Shown piece after piece: positions 1-5,870 of a DNA stretch of 6,034 nucleotides. Position numbers and translations under genes: made by a program. A model generated the notes under the pieces. It saw only the letters and a list, made by a program, of their open reading frames with translations, searched no databases and was not told the origin of the DNA. Within the stretch, counting starts at the first letter, position 1; each line of letters begins with the position of its first letter. The stretch comes from Candidatus Cloacimonadota bacterium (lineage in GTDB: Bacteria; Cloacimonadota; Cloacimonadia; Cloacimonadales; TCS61). The DNA lies in contig JAGLWO010000152.1 of the NCBI GenBank assembly GCA_023133395.1, forward strand, positions 1 to 6,034, written 5' to 3'.

Positions 1-367
1 TCTCCCTGCTTCCATAGCCCAGCTCTGGAGGAATTAAAAAAGTAGCTTTATCCCCTTGATGGAGAAGGGCTATTCCTTCATCCCATCCTTTGATGACATG
101 ACCAGCTCCAAGTTCAAAAGTAAACGGTTCTCCTCTATCTAAAGAACTATCAAATTTAGTTCCATCTTCCAGTGTACCTGTATAATGCACCTTAACTCTT
201 TCACCATTTTGAGGAATTTTTCCATCACCTTTCTCAGTTATAATATATTTCAATCCGGATTCAGTTATGATGTACTGCATTTCATTTTTGTGCTCCTGAT
301 TTATTTGTGCAAATAGTGTTGCTGCAAGAGCTAAAATAATTAGTGTAAATTTTAATATTTTACTCAT
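1..367 (-). CDS. Exported FKBP-type peptidyl-prolyl cis-trans isomerase (C-terminus cut by window edge)
   Basis: The 122 visible residues form a signal peptide plus most of an FKBP domain. This fold catalyses cis-trans isomerisation of Xaa-Pro bonds and helps exported proteins fold. Residues 1-20 are a signal peptide (short basic start, hydrophobic core, cleavage probably after ALAATLFA); there is no lipobox Cys. The FKBP domain runs from about residue 38 past the edge. The active-site positions known from FKBP12 are visible: Tyr62 (VHYTG), Phe72-Asp73 (KFDSS), Phe82/Phe84, Val91-Ile92, Trp95 (VIKGW) and Tyr118 (LGYG). The chosen ATG has GAGGA 5 nt upstream. An in-frame ATG at 379 sits directly on the stop of the upstream gene (TAAATG) and would add MRKK, but has no ribosome site of its own. 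The gap to the upstream hypothetical gene is only 12 nt, so the two are probably co-transcribed. The family assignment is firm; periplasmic or extracellular location is inferred from the signal peptide. Confidence 0.93.
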   Translation of the reverse strand, partial: MSKILKFTLIILALAATLFAQINQEHKNEMQYIITESGLKYIITEKGDGKIPQNGERVKVHYTGTLEDGTKFDSSLDRGEPFTFELGAGHVIKGWDEGIALLHQGDKATFLIPPELGYGSRE

Positions 368-372
368 TTTTT

Positions 373-377
373 TCCTC
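373..377 (-). promoter_or_regulatory. Shine-Dalgarno site of the FKBP gene
   Basis: GAGGA on the minus strand ends 5 nt before the ATG at 367. It favours that start over the in-frame ATG at 379, because the site lies inside the longer version. It directly follows the stop codon of the upstream gene (380-382). Confidence 0.7.
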
Positions 378-379
378 AT

Positions 380-769
380 TTATTGATTATATGTTGTTAT
401 CGTGAATTTTCCATTTTCATATTTAATATTTTCGATTTGGACTATTTTGAGTTTGTCGTTAAAAAATCTTTGTATATAAAAGATTATGCTGGGATAATCG
501 ACTTGGATGTACTCATTCTGGGGAAGCGACATAATTCTAAGTAATTTATCAGACAGCCAGGTGGTTTGGATACCGAATATCATTAATCCTTTGTCAAATT
601 CTTCAAAATATATTGAAGCTTCGATCTTTGCTGGTATGATTTTTCCTGTGTTGTATTGGAAAGAGATTGTATCGCCCGAGATATCAATTTCGGATATCTG
701 CTCAGGCATCAGGTTATTTGCTACCATGATATCGATTATTTCTGCGATTGAAACAATGACTTTGGTCAT
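380..769 (-). CDS. Small hypothetical protein (129 aa), co-transcribed with FKBP gene
   Basis: I do not recognise this protein. It has 129 residues, with no signal peptide, no membrane segment, no Cys and no obvious catalytic motif, so it is probably cytoplasmic. The first 25 residues look helical (MTKVIVSIAEIIDIMVANN). The rest alternates polar and hydrophobic residues like a beta-rich domain, including ISGDTISFQY, an acidic stretch IYFEEFDKG and a final hairpin-like KYENGKFTITT. Support for a real gene: an intact frame, a GGGAG ribosome site 5 nt before the ATG (775-779), and tight coupling to the FKBP gene 12 nt downstream. The upstream gap of about 170 nt makes it the likely first gene of a two-gene unit with the FKBP, although read-through from the DUF445 gene cannot be excluded. 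A frame of the same length on the opposite strand overlaps it but lacks these supports. Confidence 0.75.
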   Translation of the reverse strand: MTKVIVSIAEIIDIMVANNLMPEQISEIDISGDTISFQYNTGKIIPAKIEASIYFEEFDKGLMIFGIQTTWLSDKLLRIMSLPQNEYIQVDYPSIIFYIQRFFNDKLKIVQIENIKYENGKFTITTYNQ

Positions 770-850
770 TTACACTCCCATTCGATTTGAGGTGAGAAAA
801 ACTTCGAAGATTTCCTCAGAAAGACAACCATTTACCATTGTGTTTCTCAT
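770..850 (-). other. Possible 26-codon leader ORF before the hypothetical gene
   Basis: An ATG at 850 opens a short frame (starts MRNTMVNGCL, ends SNRMGV) whose TAA stop directly abuts the ATG of the hypothetical gene (GTGTAAATG). Its last codons contain the GGGAG ribosome site of that gene, so translation of one could affect the other. There is no clear ribosome site before its ATG and no family resemblance, so it may be a chance frame. Confidence 0.2.
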
Positions 851-872
851 TTATTTATTAAATGTTTTTATT

Positions 873-905
873 TTGAAATATCTATTTTCAAAGTGAATAT
901 TTCAA
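873..905. repeat. Inverted repeat in the gap upstream of the hypothetical gene
   Basis: Perfect 9-bp arms TTGAAATAT (873-881) and ATATTTCAA (897-905) flank a 15-nt spacer. The repeat lies about 100 nt upstream of the hypothetical gene's ATG and 38 nt past the DUF445 stop. In the direction of transcription it is followed by an A-rich stretch rather than a T run, so it does not look like an intrinsic terminator. It may be an operator-like dyad. The region is very AT-rich, so chance is a real possibility. Confidence 0.4.
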
Positions 906-942
906 TAATATATTTAAGATTTCGGTTATATTTCGTTTTATA

Positions 943-2220
943 TCAAATCCCCCATAACAGATAGGCCATAATAATGCCAAAGAAGCCACCGATAATTCCA
1001 CCTAATACTTCAATTGCTGCGAAATTATCTCCCATTATTTTCATTAAAAGTTTTTCTATCTCACTTGTTTTCTGTTTCATAATTCCATTTTCTAATATTT
1101 TCTTTATTGGTACTTTCTTTAAAATTACAGGAATGCATTTTTTTGCGATGTTGATTGTTGCAGGTTCATTTATTCTTTTTTCTATTTTTTTTATAAAGTA
1201 AGATGAAATCTTTTGTATTTGTTCATCTAGTATCTTCCAAGTTTTCTTTCTTTTAATTAGTGAATTTATTTTTTTATTAATAAATGGTTTAGTTTTCTTA
1301 CTAATTATTTTTCCAATAGCTATTTTATTCAAAATATAAAAGTTAGATATTTTTTCCTTCACGCTATTTTTTTCTAAAAATTTTTCTATATTATCAGTAT
1401 TTTTATCTATAAAACCTATGATAGTTTTACCGGTTTGTGGTGATTTCAATGTGTCTTTAACAATATCACTGATTTTGTAATAATCTAATCCTAACATCCA
1501 CTTACCTAAACCAAATAGTTTTCTCTTAATAAAAGGTTGTTTTCTTATCCATCTCTCAATGTTATTATTGATAGTTTTAGCGATTTCTGGTCCTTTATCT
1601 CGAATTATTGAACTTAAATATTTTGCTATATCATTTTTTAATTTTCTAGATTTAAAGAATTTCAGGATTATTGGTTTTATTTTGATCCAGATGGTTTCAA
1701 AATCAGTATAATTTTCTATAAAATCTCTAATTATTACATCAGCCTTTCCGGTTAAAAACTCATCGATATAGCTTTTATATTGCTTATAGATATTATATAC
1801 CCATTTTGCAAGAAATTCTCTATTTTTTTTTTCATCTACATAGGATTTAATTTTACCAATTATGAAATTAGTTGTTTCAGAAATTATTTTATTATCTTTT
1901 ATATAATCCATTATTATTTTTGCATTTAGTAGTCTTTCTTCTATCTGTTCTCCTAAATTCTCTGCGATTTTCTTTTGATTCGCTGGAATTAAACCATGCC
2001 AGTACCAACGCTTTCTCCGTGGATAAAATAACATTTTTATTGCAATAAAATTAGTAATAATACCCACAAAAACTGAAACAAAAACAATAAATAAACTATT
2101 AAATATTTGAAAATCAGGGAAAATGAATGAATATAAGAGTCTAGAAATAACAGCAAAAAATAGAGAACCAAATAAAAGTATAAGTCTTATTTTTTTAAAT
2201 ATATCTATATATTGTCTCAT
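943..2220 (-). CDS. DUF445 family membrane protein (425 aa)
   Basis: This is a DUF445 (YheB/YjiN-like) membrane protein of unknown biochemical role. The family signature is at the N-terminus: a hydrophobic segment (about residues 11-34), a second one (about 40-62) running into ITNFIAIKMLFYPRR, then GLIPANQKKIAENLG (76-90). A long, very Lys/Ile-rich helical region follows (about 95-395). The C-terminus ends in a glycine-rich membrane segment, EVLGGIIGGFFGIIMAY (404-420). Helices at both ends with a large soluble middle is the usual family layout. The first ATG is at 2220, with AAGGA 9 nt upstream. The frame stays open back to a TTG at 2328, but that start has no ribosome site and the 36 extra residues look unlike the family. 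The gene is visibly more AT-rich than its neighbours and contains a run of ten A (1823-1832). About 117 nt separate it from the GNAT gene, so it may have its own promoter. Confidence 0.88.
   Translation of the reverse strand: MRQYIDIFKKIRLILLFGSLFFAVISRLLYSFIFPDFQIFNSLFIVFVSVFVGIITNFIAIKMLFYPRRKRWYWHGLIPANQKKIAENLGEQIEERLLNAKIIMDYIKDNKIISETTNFIIGKIKSYVDEKKNREFLAKWVYNIYKQYKSYIDEFLTGKADVIIRDFIENYTDFETIWIKIKPIILKFFKSRKLKNDIAKYLSSIIRDKGPEIAKTINNNIERWIRKQPFIKRKLFGLGKWMLGLDYYKISDIVKDTLKSPQTGKTIIGFIDKNTDNIEKFLEKNSVKEKISNFYILNKIAIGKIISKKTKPFINKKINSLIKRKKTWKILDEQIQKISSYFIKKIEKRINEPATINIAKKCIPVILKKVPIKKILENGIMKQKTSEIEKLLMKIMGDNFAAIEVLGGIIGGFFGIIMAYLLWGI
1823..1832 (-). other. A10 homopolymer inside the DUF445 coding region
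   Basis: Ten consecutive A residues on the coding strand encode part of DEKKNREF (about residues 129-136). Such tracts are prone to slippage by RNA or DNA polymerase. The frame is intact here. Confidence 0.6.
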
Positions 2221-2229
2221 AAAATAATT

Positions 2230-2234
2230 TCCTT
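2230..2234 (-). promoter_or_regulatory. Shine-Dalgarno site that sets the DUF445 start at 2220
   Basis: AAGGA on the minus strand lies 9 nt before the ATG at 2220, within GAAGGAAATTATTTTATG. It is the main reason for preferring the ATG over the TTG at 2328. Confidence 0.65.
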
Positions 2235-2268
2235 CATTGTTATCCTTATCTCTGCCATGATCTGCCTT

Positions 2269-2284
2269 TTTAAAATATTTTAAA
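2269..2284. repeat. Perfect 16-bp AT palindrome upstream of DUF445 start
   Basis: TTTAAAATATTTTAAA reads the same on both strands and lies about 50 nt before the DUF445 ATG, in the gap after the GNAT gene. It could bind a regulator, but pure-AT palindromes of this size are expected by chance in sequence this AT-rich. Confidence 0.3.
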
Positions 2285-2337
2285 TTTCTTCGGTAAAATA
2301 AATTGAAGATATTATTATTTGCAAGCAATTTAATTAT

Positions 2338-2781
2338 TTAAACGTCCGGGTTGGATCTTTTTGTGAAATAATAAACTTCTGGATGGTGTATATAACCAGC
2401 CTTTTTAAAAAGCTTCATTGAGGAATCATTCCATTCTTCAATAAGACAGGCTATGATTTCGATTCCAAAATCAGTTAAGTGTTTCTCAATCTCTTCGATC
2501 AATTTTTGAGCTAATCCCTTTTTCCTATATTTCGGGGATACAGCTAATCTGTTAATCCATCCTTTACGACCGTCATGTGTTCCGAAAATAGAACCTATAA
2601 TTTCATCTTTCAGTTCTGCAACCAGGAATACAGCATTGGAACTGTTCAGTTCGTTTGCAATTTTTTCTTTTCTGTCTCTTCCCTTTGGGCGATAGGGAAG
2701 ACCTGTTTCATTCCAGAGTTTGATCAGATTGTCATAATCTGATACATTCATCTTTCTGATAGTTATATCCAAAAAATCCAT
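2338..2781 (-). CDS. GNAT family N-acetyltransferase (147 aa)
   Basis: A single-domain GNAT protein, which moves an acetyl group from acetyl-CoA to an amine; the substrate is unknown. The N-terminal beta-strand and helices (DITIRKMNVSDYDNLIKLW, residues 5-23) are followed by LPYRPKGRD (28-36), the acceptor-side region. Strand 4 (INRLAVSPKY, 76-85) leads into the acetyl-CoA pyrophosphate loop RKKGLA (86-91, matching Q/R-x-x-G-x-G/A). The closing segment EWNDSSMKLFKKAGY (116-130) has the Asn and Tyr typical of GNAT motif B. The length is normal. I chose the ATG at 2781 because GGTGAG lies 7 nt upstream and overlaps the stop of the deacetylase gene. An in-frame ATG at 2796 would add five residues and overlap that gene by 7 nt, but has no ribosome site. 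The gene is tightly linked to the deacetylase, but that does not identify the acceptor. Confidence 0.9.
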   Translation of the reverse strand: MDFLDITIRKMNVSDYDNLIKLWNETGLPYRPKGRDRKEKIANELNSSNAVFLVAELKDEIIGSIFGTHDGRKGWINRLAVSPKYRKKGLAQKLIEEIEKHLTDFGIEIIACLIEEWNDSSMKLFKKAGYIHHPEVYYFTKRSNPDV

Positions 2782-2788
2782 AAATTCT

Positions 2789-2794
2789 CTCACC
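2789..2794 (-). promoter_or_regulatory. Probable ribosome site of the GNAT gene
   Basis: GGTGAG on the minus strand, 7 nt before the ATG at 2781, includes the TGA stop of the deacetylase gene. A ribosome finishing the deacetylase would therefore sit at the GNAT start, suggesting coupled translation. The match to consensus is only moderate. Confidence 0.4.
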
Positions 2795-3518
2795 ATGAAA
2801 GCATTTCACATGCTTCTTTAATAGTGATTACTTCGAAATTATTATCATAAATAAATTGCATTATTTCTTGGAAATCTTGCGGTTTGCAGTTAGTACTCCA
2901 ACCTCCTGGATTTTCTTTAATCGTATGAAAACCCAGTATTAGAAGGGATTCTCTGTTATCAATTCCCTGTAATATTCTTGATATCATATTTTGTGGCTGG
3001 TATTCAGTTTTATATGCAAAATAACCTAAGTATTTTCTATTTATTGGAGTAAACATTTGCAGATCACGACTGGTTCGAATGTTTTTATAGTATTTCAATA
3101 TTATTTCAAATTGCTCTTCTGTAGCATGACCAAATGGCAGAACAAATGTTTCGTGGCTCAAATTATGATCGACCAGGTTTTGCCAATCATTTTTAATCTC
3201 ATATTCAGCAACCTCTAAAGAAACTTCTGGTAGATTTACATGATGTAGAGTGTGTCCCGCAGTTTCCCAACCATATTCAAATTCAAGTTCCTCAACCTGT
3301 TCCCAGGTAAGATAATGTTCATGACTAATTCTCGCAGTATTAATAACATTTGTTGCTCTGAAGCCAAATTCATTCATTATTGGTAAAGCATTTTCATAGA
3401 CAGACTCATTAGCATCATCAAATGTTATCGTAATATAGGTTTTATTAGTTGATCCAATTGAAATGAAATCACAACATGAAATTAAAAGGGAGAATGTTAA
3501 AAGACTAATCAGTTTCAT
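2790..3518 (-). CDS. Polysaccharide deacetylase (NodB fold, CE4-type), predicted lipoprotein
   Basis: A 242-residue NodB-homology (carbohydrate esterase 4) protein; such enzymes remove N- or O-acetyl groups from glycans such as peptidoglycan, chitin-like polymers or exopolysaccharides. A short hydrophobic signal ends in the lipobox LISC, making Cys15 the probable lipidated residue. Motif 1 is TFDD (32-35: Asp34 the catalytic base, Asp35 a metal ligand). Motif 2 is HTLHH (89-93: His89 and His93 the metal ligands). Motif 3 is LPFG (127-130), with Val126 where the classical RxPxG Arg would be, as in the YPFG-type subgroup. The C-terminal motif is LGFH (His198). The metal-binding and catalytic set is therefore present and the enzyme is probably active. 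The start overlaps the end of the barrel gene by 14 nt with no strong ribosome site, so translation is probably coupled. Envelope location is inferred from the lipobox; the substrate is unknown. Confidence 0.9.
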   Translation of the reverse strand: MKLISLLTFSLLISCCDFISIGSTNKTYITITFDDANESVYENALPIMNEFGFRATNVINTARISHEHYLTWEQVEELEFEYGWETAGHTLHHVNLPEVSLEVAEYEIKNDWQNLVDHNLSHETFVLPFGHATEEQFEIILKYYKNIRTSRDLQMFTPINRKYLGYFAYKTEYQPQNMISRILQGIDNRESLLILGFHTIKENPGGWSTNCKPQDFQEIMQFIYDNNFEVITIKEACEMLSW

Positions 3519-4542
3519 AATTAAATTTCGTTTGAATACCTATGATATAATAATCATCGTTATTTAAATTAAAATTTAAATATGATGCAAATCCACCAAA
3601 CAACCATTTTTCGCTAATCCGGAAAGAAGGAATTAGAGCGATTTCTCCTACTTCGAATAAATCCGTTTTATTATATCGATATGATAATATTGATTTAAAA
3701 TGCTTGATTTTACATTTTATAAATGATTGATTCTGCCAGGTTTCTTCTTTGCCCCAATCAAGATTCTCATAAAGAAAGTTGGTTCCCAACTGAAGATTCT
3801 CATTTAAATTAAATATAAGTTCAATCAAAGATAAGATTTCCTCATGTCCGTTATGATTAGATTCCTTGAGAGATTTTTGATATGTATCTGCTCCATAGAC
3901 GCTAAAAGATCCGAATTTATGAAAAAACTCTACTCCTCCGGAATGCATTTTTAAATTGTAATCCTTATCTCTACCTGTATAAAGATAGAACAACTCATAT
4001 TTGTAATTATTGTTTCTATAGATAAAAGAAGTATTGAATATGCTTGTATTAAAATCATTACCTCCGCATCTAGCAGAAAAAGATAATACATTTTTTTTGT
4101 TGAAGGTAACTTCCGCTCCATTGAAGCGGTAATTAGTAATAGTAGGTTCATCGAAATATTTATTATTAACACTTTGCTGAAAGATCTGTGAGGATTTGCC
4201 ATATTCTATGTTATCTATAAGATATTTTATGTTCCAATTATTTTTATTATAGGAAATCCCAGTTTTTTCCAATATTATCTTTTTATCAAAGAGTTCGTTC
4301 TCACATGAAAGTTCAAACCAGAATTCGATGTTGTCGTCAGCTTTAAAACTCCAACCAGTTTTAAATATATGTTTATCGAAATATCGAAATGTATTTGATA
4401 TTCTAACAGGATAATAATCACTACCCACAAAAGAATTCAGAGAATAATAGAACTTTGATGAATCCAGATAATCTGTTAAATTTGAAGAAGTTAAATTTAT
4501 TGAAAGGATAATGAAAAATAAAAAACAATAGAGCTTTTTCAT
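3505..4542 (-). CDS. Exported protein, probable outer-membrane beta-barrel (345 aa), unknown function
   Basis: I do not recognise a named family. A classical signal peptide is visible (MKK start, hydrophobic core to about residue 17, cleavage near SINLTSS). After it the protein is rich in aromatic residues and Asn and consists of many short alternating polar/hydrophobic stretches separated by polar turns, for example IEFWFELSCENELF, KYELFYLYTG, KWLFGGFASYLNFNL and the final YYIIGIQTKFNY. This pattern is typical of transmembrane beta-strands, and the length would fit a barrel of 12 or more strands. The last residues are ETD rather than the common terminal Phe or Trp. There are no TPR or other periplasmic repeats. 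The start lies 2 nt after the stop of the hydrolase gene, with only a weak ribosome site. A channel, receptor or structural role cannot be told apart from sequence alone. Barrel assignment rests on pattern, not on a recognised domain. Confidence 0.72.
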   Translation of the reverse strand: MKKLYCFLFFIILSINLTSSNLTDYLDSSKFYYSLNSFVGSDYYPVRISNTFRYFDKHIFKTGWSFKADDNIEFWFELSCENELFDKKIILEKTGISYNKNNWNIKYLIDNIEYGKSSQIFQQSVNNKYFDEPTITNYRFNGAEVTFNKKNVLSFSARCGGNDFNTSIFNTSFIYRNNNYKYELFYLYTGRDKDYNLKMHSGGVEFFHKFGSFSVYGADTYQKSLKESNHNGHEEILSLIELIFNLNENLQLGTNFLYENLDWGKEETWQNQSFIKCKIKHFKSILSYRYNKTDLFEVGEIALIPSFRISEKWLFGGFASYLNFNLNNDDYYIIGIQTKFNYETD

Positions 4543-4544
4543 AT

Positions 4545-5843
4545 CTACTTTAGATGTTTTGCAGCATATTTAAAAACTTTATTAAAATCTCTATCGACTT
4601 CCTTTTCTATATTTTCCTTTAAGGGAAAAGGAACAACATGATCATATTTATATTCAAAATCCATGATTTTGACCTTGATAGGGATTTTTCTCTCTGCACC
4701 TTTCAATGTGTTCATAACTTCAGATGGAGGAACAACAATGTCTTCTTTCAGAACTAAAGCACAAATTCTTTTACTGATTTCTTTTAATCTTTTCTCGCGG
4801 AAATCTTTCATTTTATGATAATCGAGCATACTTTTAAAATAATTTCCTACAGGGTGAAGTTTGCTGAAATAATGTGCTAGTCTTTCGTCTTTTTTCAATT
4901 CTTTTTCAAGATGCTCAATAAAGTATGAATATACTGCAATATTTGCTTCACTATCCATGATATATTTTGAACTTGCAGACATCCTGTTCAGAGTTGGTCC
5001 ACCACAAAAAATGAATAGTTTGGATTCATTAAAGCAGTTATATGGATTTGTCATCAGGAGGATCATGGCGAGGAAAGAACCAACAGAATAAGAAAAAAAA
5101 TCAATTCTTTCATCTTTACCTATAAGAGGGTGAAAACCGCTTTTTATCTCTTTGACCAACTGAATTATATCAAAATAGGTTTGAAGTCCAGACCACAAAA
5201 ATCTTTGAGGATAGAATTGTAATCTTGTGCTAATTGCAGCATTAGCAAAGGAACTATTAGAAAGATTTGGAAAGAACTTTTTCCGTTCACGATTCACATT
5301 GTTCATCAATTTAGGATCAATCCACTCCTCTGGAGCACGATTCATATGAAATGCTATAGGGAATAGGATAACTGATTTCCCAGTTAATTCTGAGAGTTTT
5401 TTAGCCCATGGTAAGTACTTTGACCAATCTTTTTCATTCAAACCGTGAAGGATAATTATTGCCCCTTTCGGTTTTTCTCTTTTAGGTTTTTTATTCTTAG
5501 GTTTTCCTCTTTTGTCTTTGTCTTTAGATGTTTTTTCTTTAACTGGTTTTAAACTTTGAAGAACACTATAATTAAAATAGATATTTTCCTGGATTTTCGA
5601 ATCTCTGACTTCCAATATTTTATTCAAATATGGTGCATTCAAATCACTTTTGAAATCATGAATGTTTTTAAATATTCTGTTATGTTCATTACATCTGTAT
5701 TTATCTTCTCCTGGTAGAACCTTATAACTGAAGGATTCAAAAGGGATGTTATATATTTTTAAAAATTGCTCTTTTAATTCTATTTTTTTTTCGTTGAGAT
5801 TGAATTTCTCATTAAGCGATTTATAGTCTTTTAAGTAAGACAT
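4545..5843 (-). CDS. Alpha/beta hydrolase-fold protein, uncharacterised (possibly DUF6051-like), 432 aa
   Basis: The protein has the core signs of an alpha/beta hydrolase. They are a strand ending in the oxyanion-region motif LHG (132-134), a nucleophile elbow SYSVG (251-255, Ser253) with Ser replacing the first Gly of GxSxG, a likely acid at Asp368 (LKEDIVVPP), and a late His402 (YDHVVPFP). Spacing and order fit a Ser-Asp-His triad. The N-terminal 95 residues are not part of the core fold. Residues 100-127 form a Lys/Pro-rich linker with three 5-residue KPK repeats just before the first core strand. I see no signal peptide or membrane segment, so it is probably cytoplasmic; the substrate is unknown. 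It resembles proteins filed as DUF6051, from memory only. The start is supported by AGGA 6 nt before the ATG. It lies 27 nt after the holin-like gene and 2 nt before the barrel gene, so all are likely co-transcribed. Confidence 0.8.
   Translation of the reverse strand: MSYLKDYKSLNEKFNLNEKKIELKEQFLKIYNIPFESFSYKVLPGEDKYRCNEHNRIFKNIHDFKSDLNAPYLNKILEVRDSKIQENIYFNYSVLQSLKPVKEKTSKDKDKRGKPKNKKPKREKPKGAIIILHGLNEKDWSKYLPWAKKLSELTGKSVILFPIAFHMNRAPEEWIDPKLMNNVNRERKKFFPNLSNSSFANAAISTRLQFYPQRFLWSGLQTYFDIIQLVKEIKSGFHPLIGKDERIDFFSYSVGSFLAMILLMTNPYNCFNESKLFIFCGGPTLNRMSASSKYIMDSEANIAVYSYFIEHLEKELKKDERLAHYFSKLHPVGNYFKSMLDYHKMKDFREKRLKEISKRICALVLKEDIVVPPSEVMNTLKGAERKIPIKVKIMDFEYKYDHVVPFPLKENIEKEVDRDFNKVFKYAAKHLK
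5463..5507 (-). repeat. Three tandem 15-nt units coding KPK repeats in the hydrolase
   Basis: The units encode GKPKN, KKPKR and EKPKG (residues 113-127). They are divergent at DNA level but keep the 15-nt period and the KPK core. They make up half of the basic linker between the N-terminal domain and the hydrolase core. Confidence 0.7.
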
Positions 5844-5870
5844 TATGTTTCCTATAACTTTATTTAAAGT

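Larger units (their letters stand above)
770..942 (-). promoter_or_regulatory. Longest intergenic gap; possible promoter region for hypothetical-FKBP pair
   Basis: This 173-nt gap holds the inverted repeat at 873-905 and the short leader ORF at 770-850. It is the most likely place for a promoter serving the hypothetical and FKBP genes. One sigma-70-like reading exists: TTGAAA at the repeat's upstream arm, then GATATT after a 17-nt spacer. The -10 match is only 4 of 6, and I do not regard it as convincing. Confidence 0.25.

Noticed and set aside
507..896. 129-codon open frame on the plus strand opposite the small hypothetical gene
   Set aside because: It lies almost wholly antisense to a minus-strand gene that has a good ribosome site and operon context; its own start has no such support and the product resembles no family.
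873..905. Inverted repeat as an intrinsic terminator of the DUF445 gene
   Set aside because: The arms are AT-only apart from one G-C pair, and an A-rich rather than T-rich stretch follows in the direction of transcription.
974..1201. Plus-strand frame of 75 codons opposite the end of the DUF445 gene
   Set aside because: It is a mirror of the conserved C-terminal coding region of DUF445; hydrophobic codons arise from the complement of Lys/Ile-rich sequence.
2269..2284. AT palindrome as a definite operator
   Set aside because: At this base composition a perfect 16-bp palindrome is expected about once per several kilobases by chance, so it is listed only as a weak repeat.
3951..4202. 83-codon minus-strand frame inside the barrel gene
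   Set aside because: It is wholly contained in a different frame of a larger gene with a signal peptide and has no separate ribosome site.
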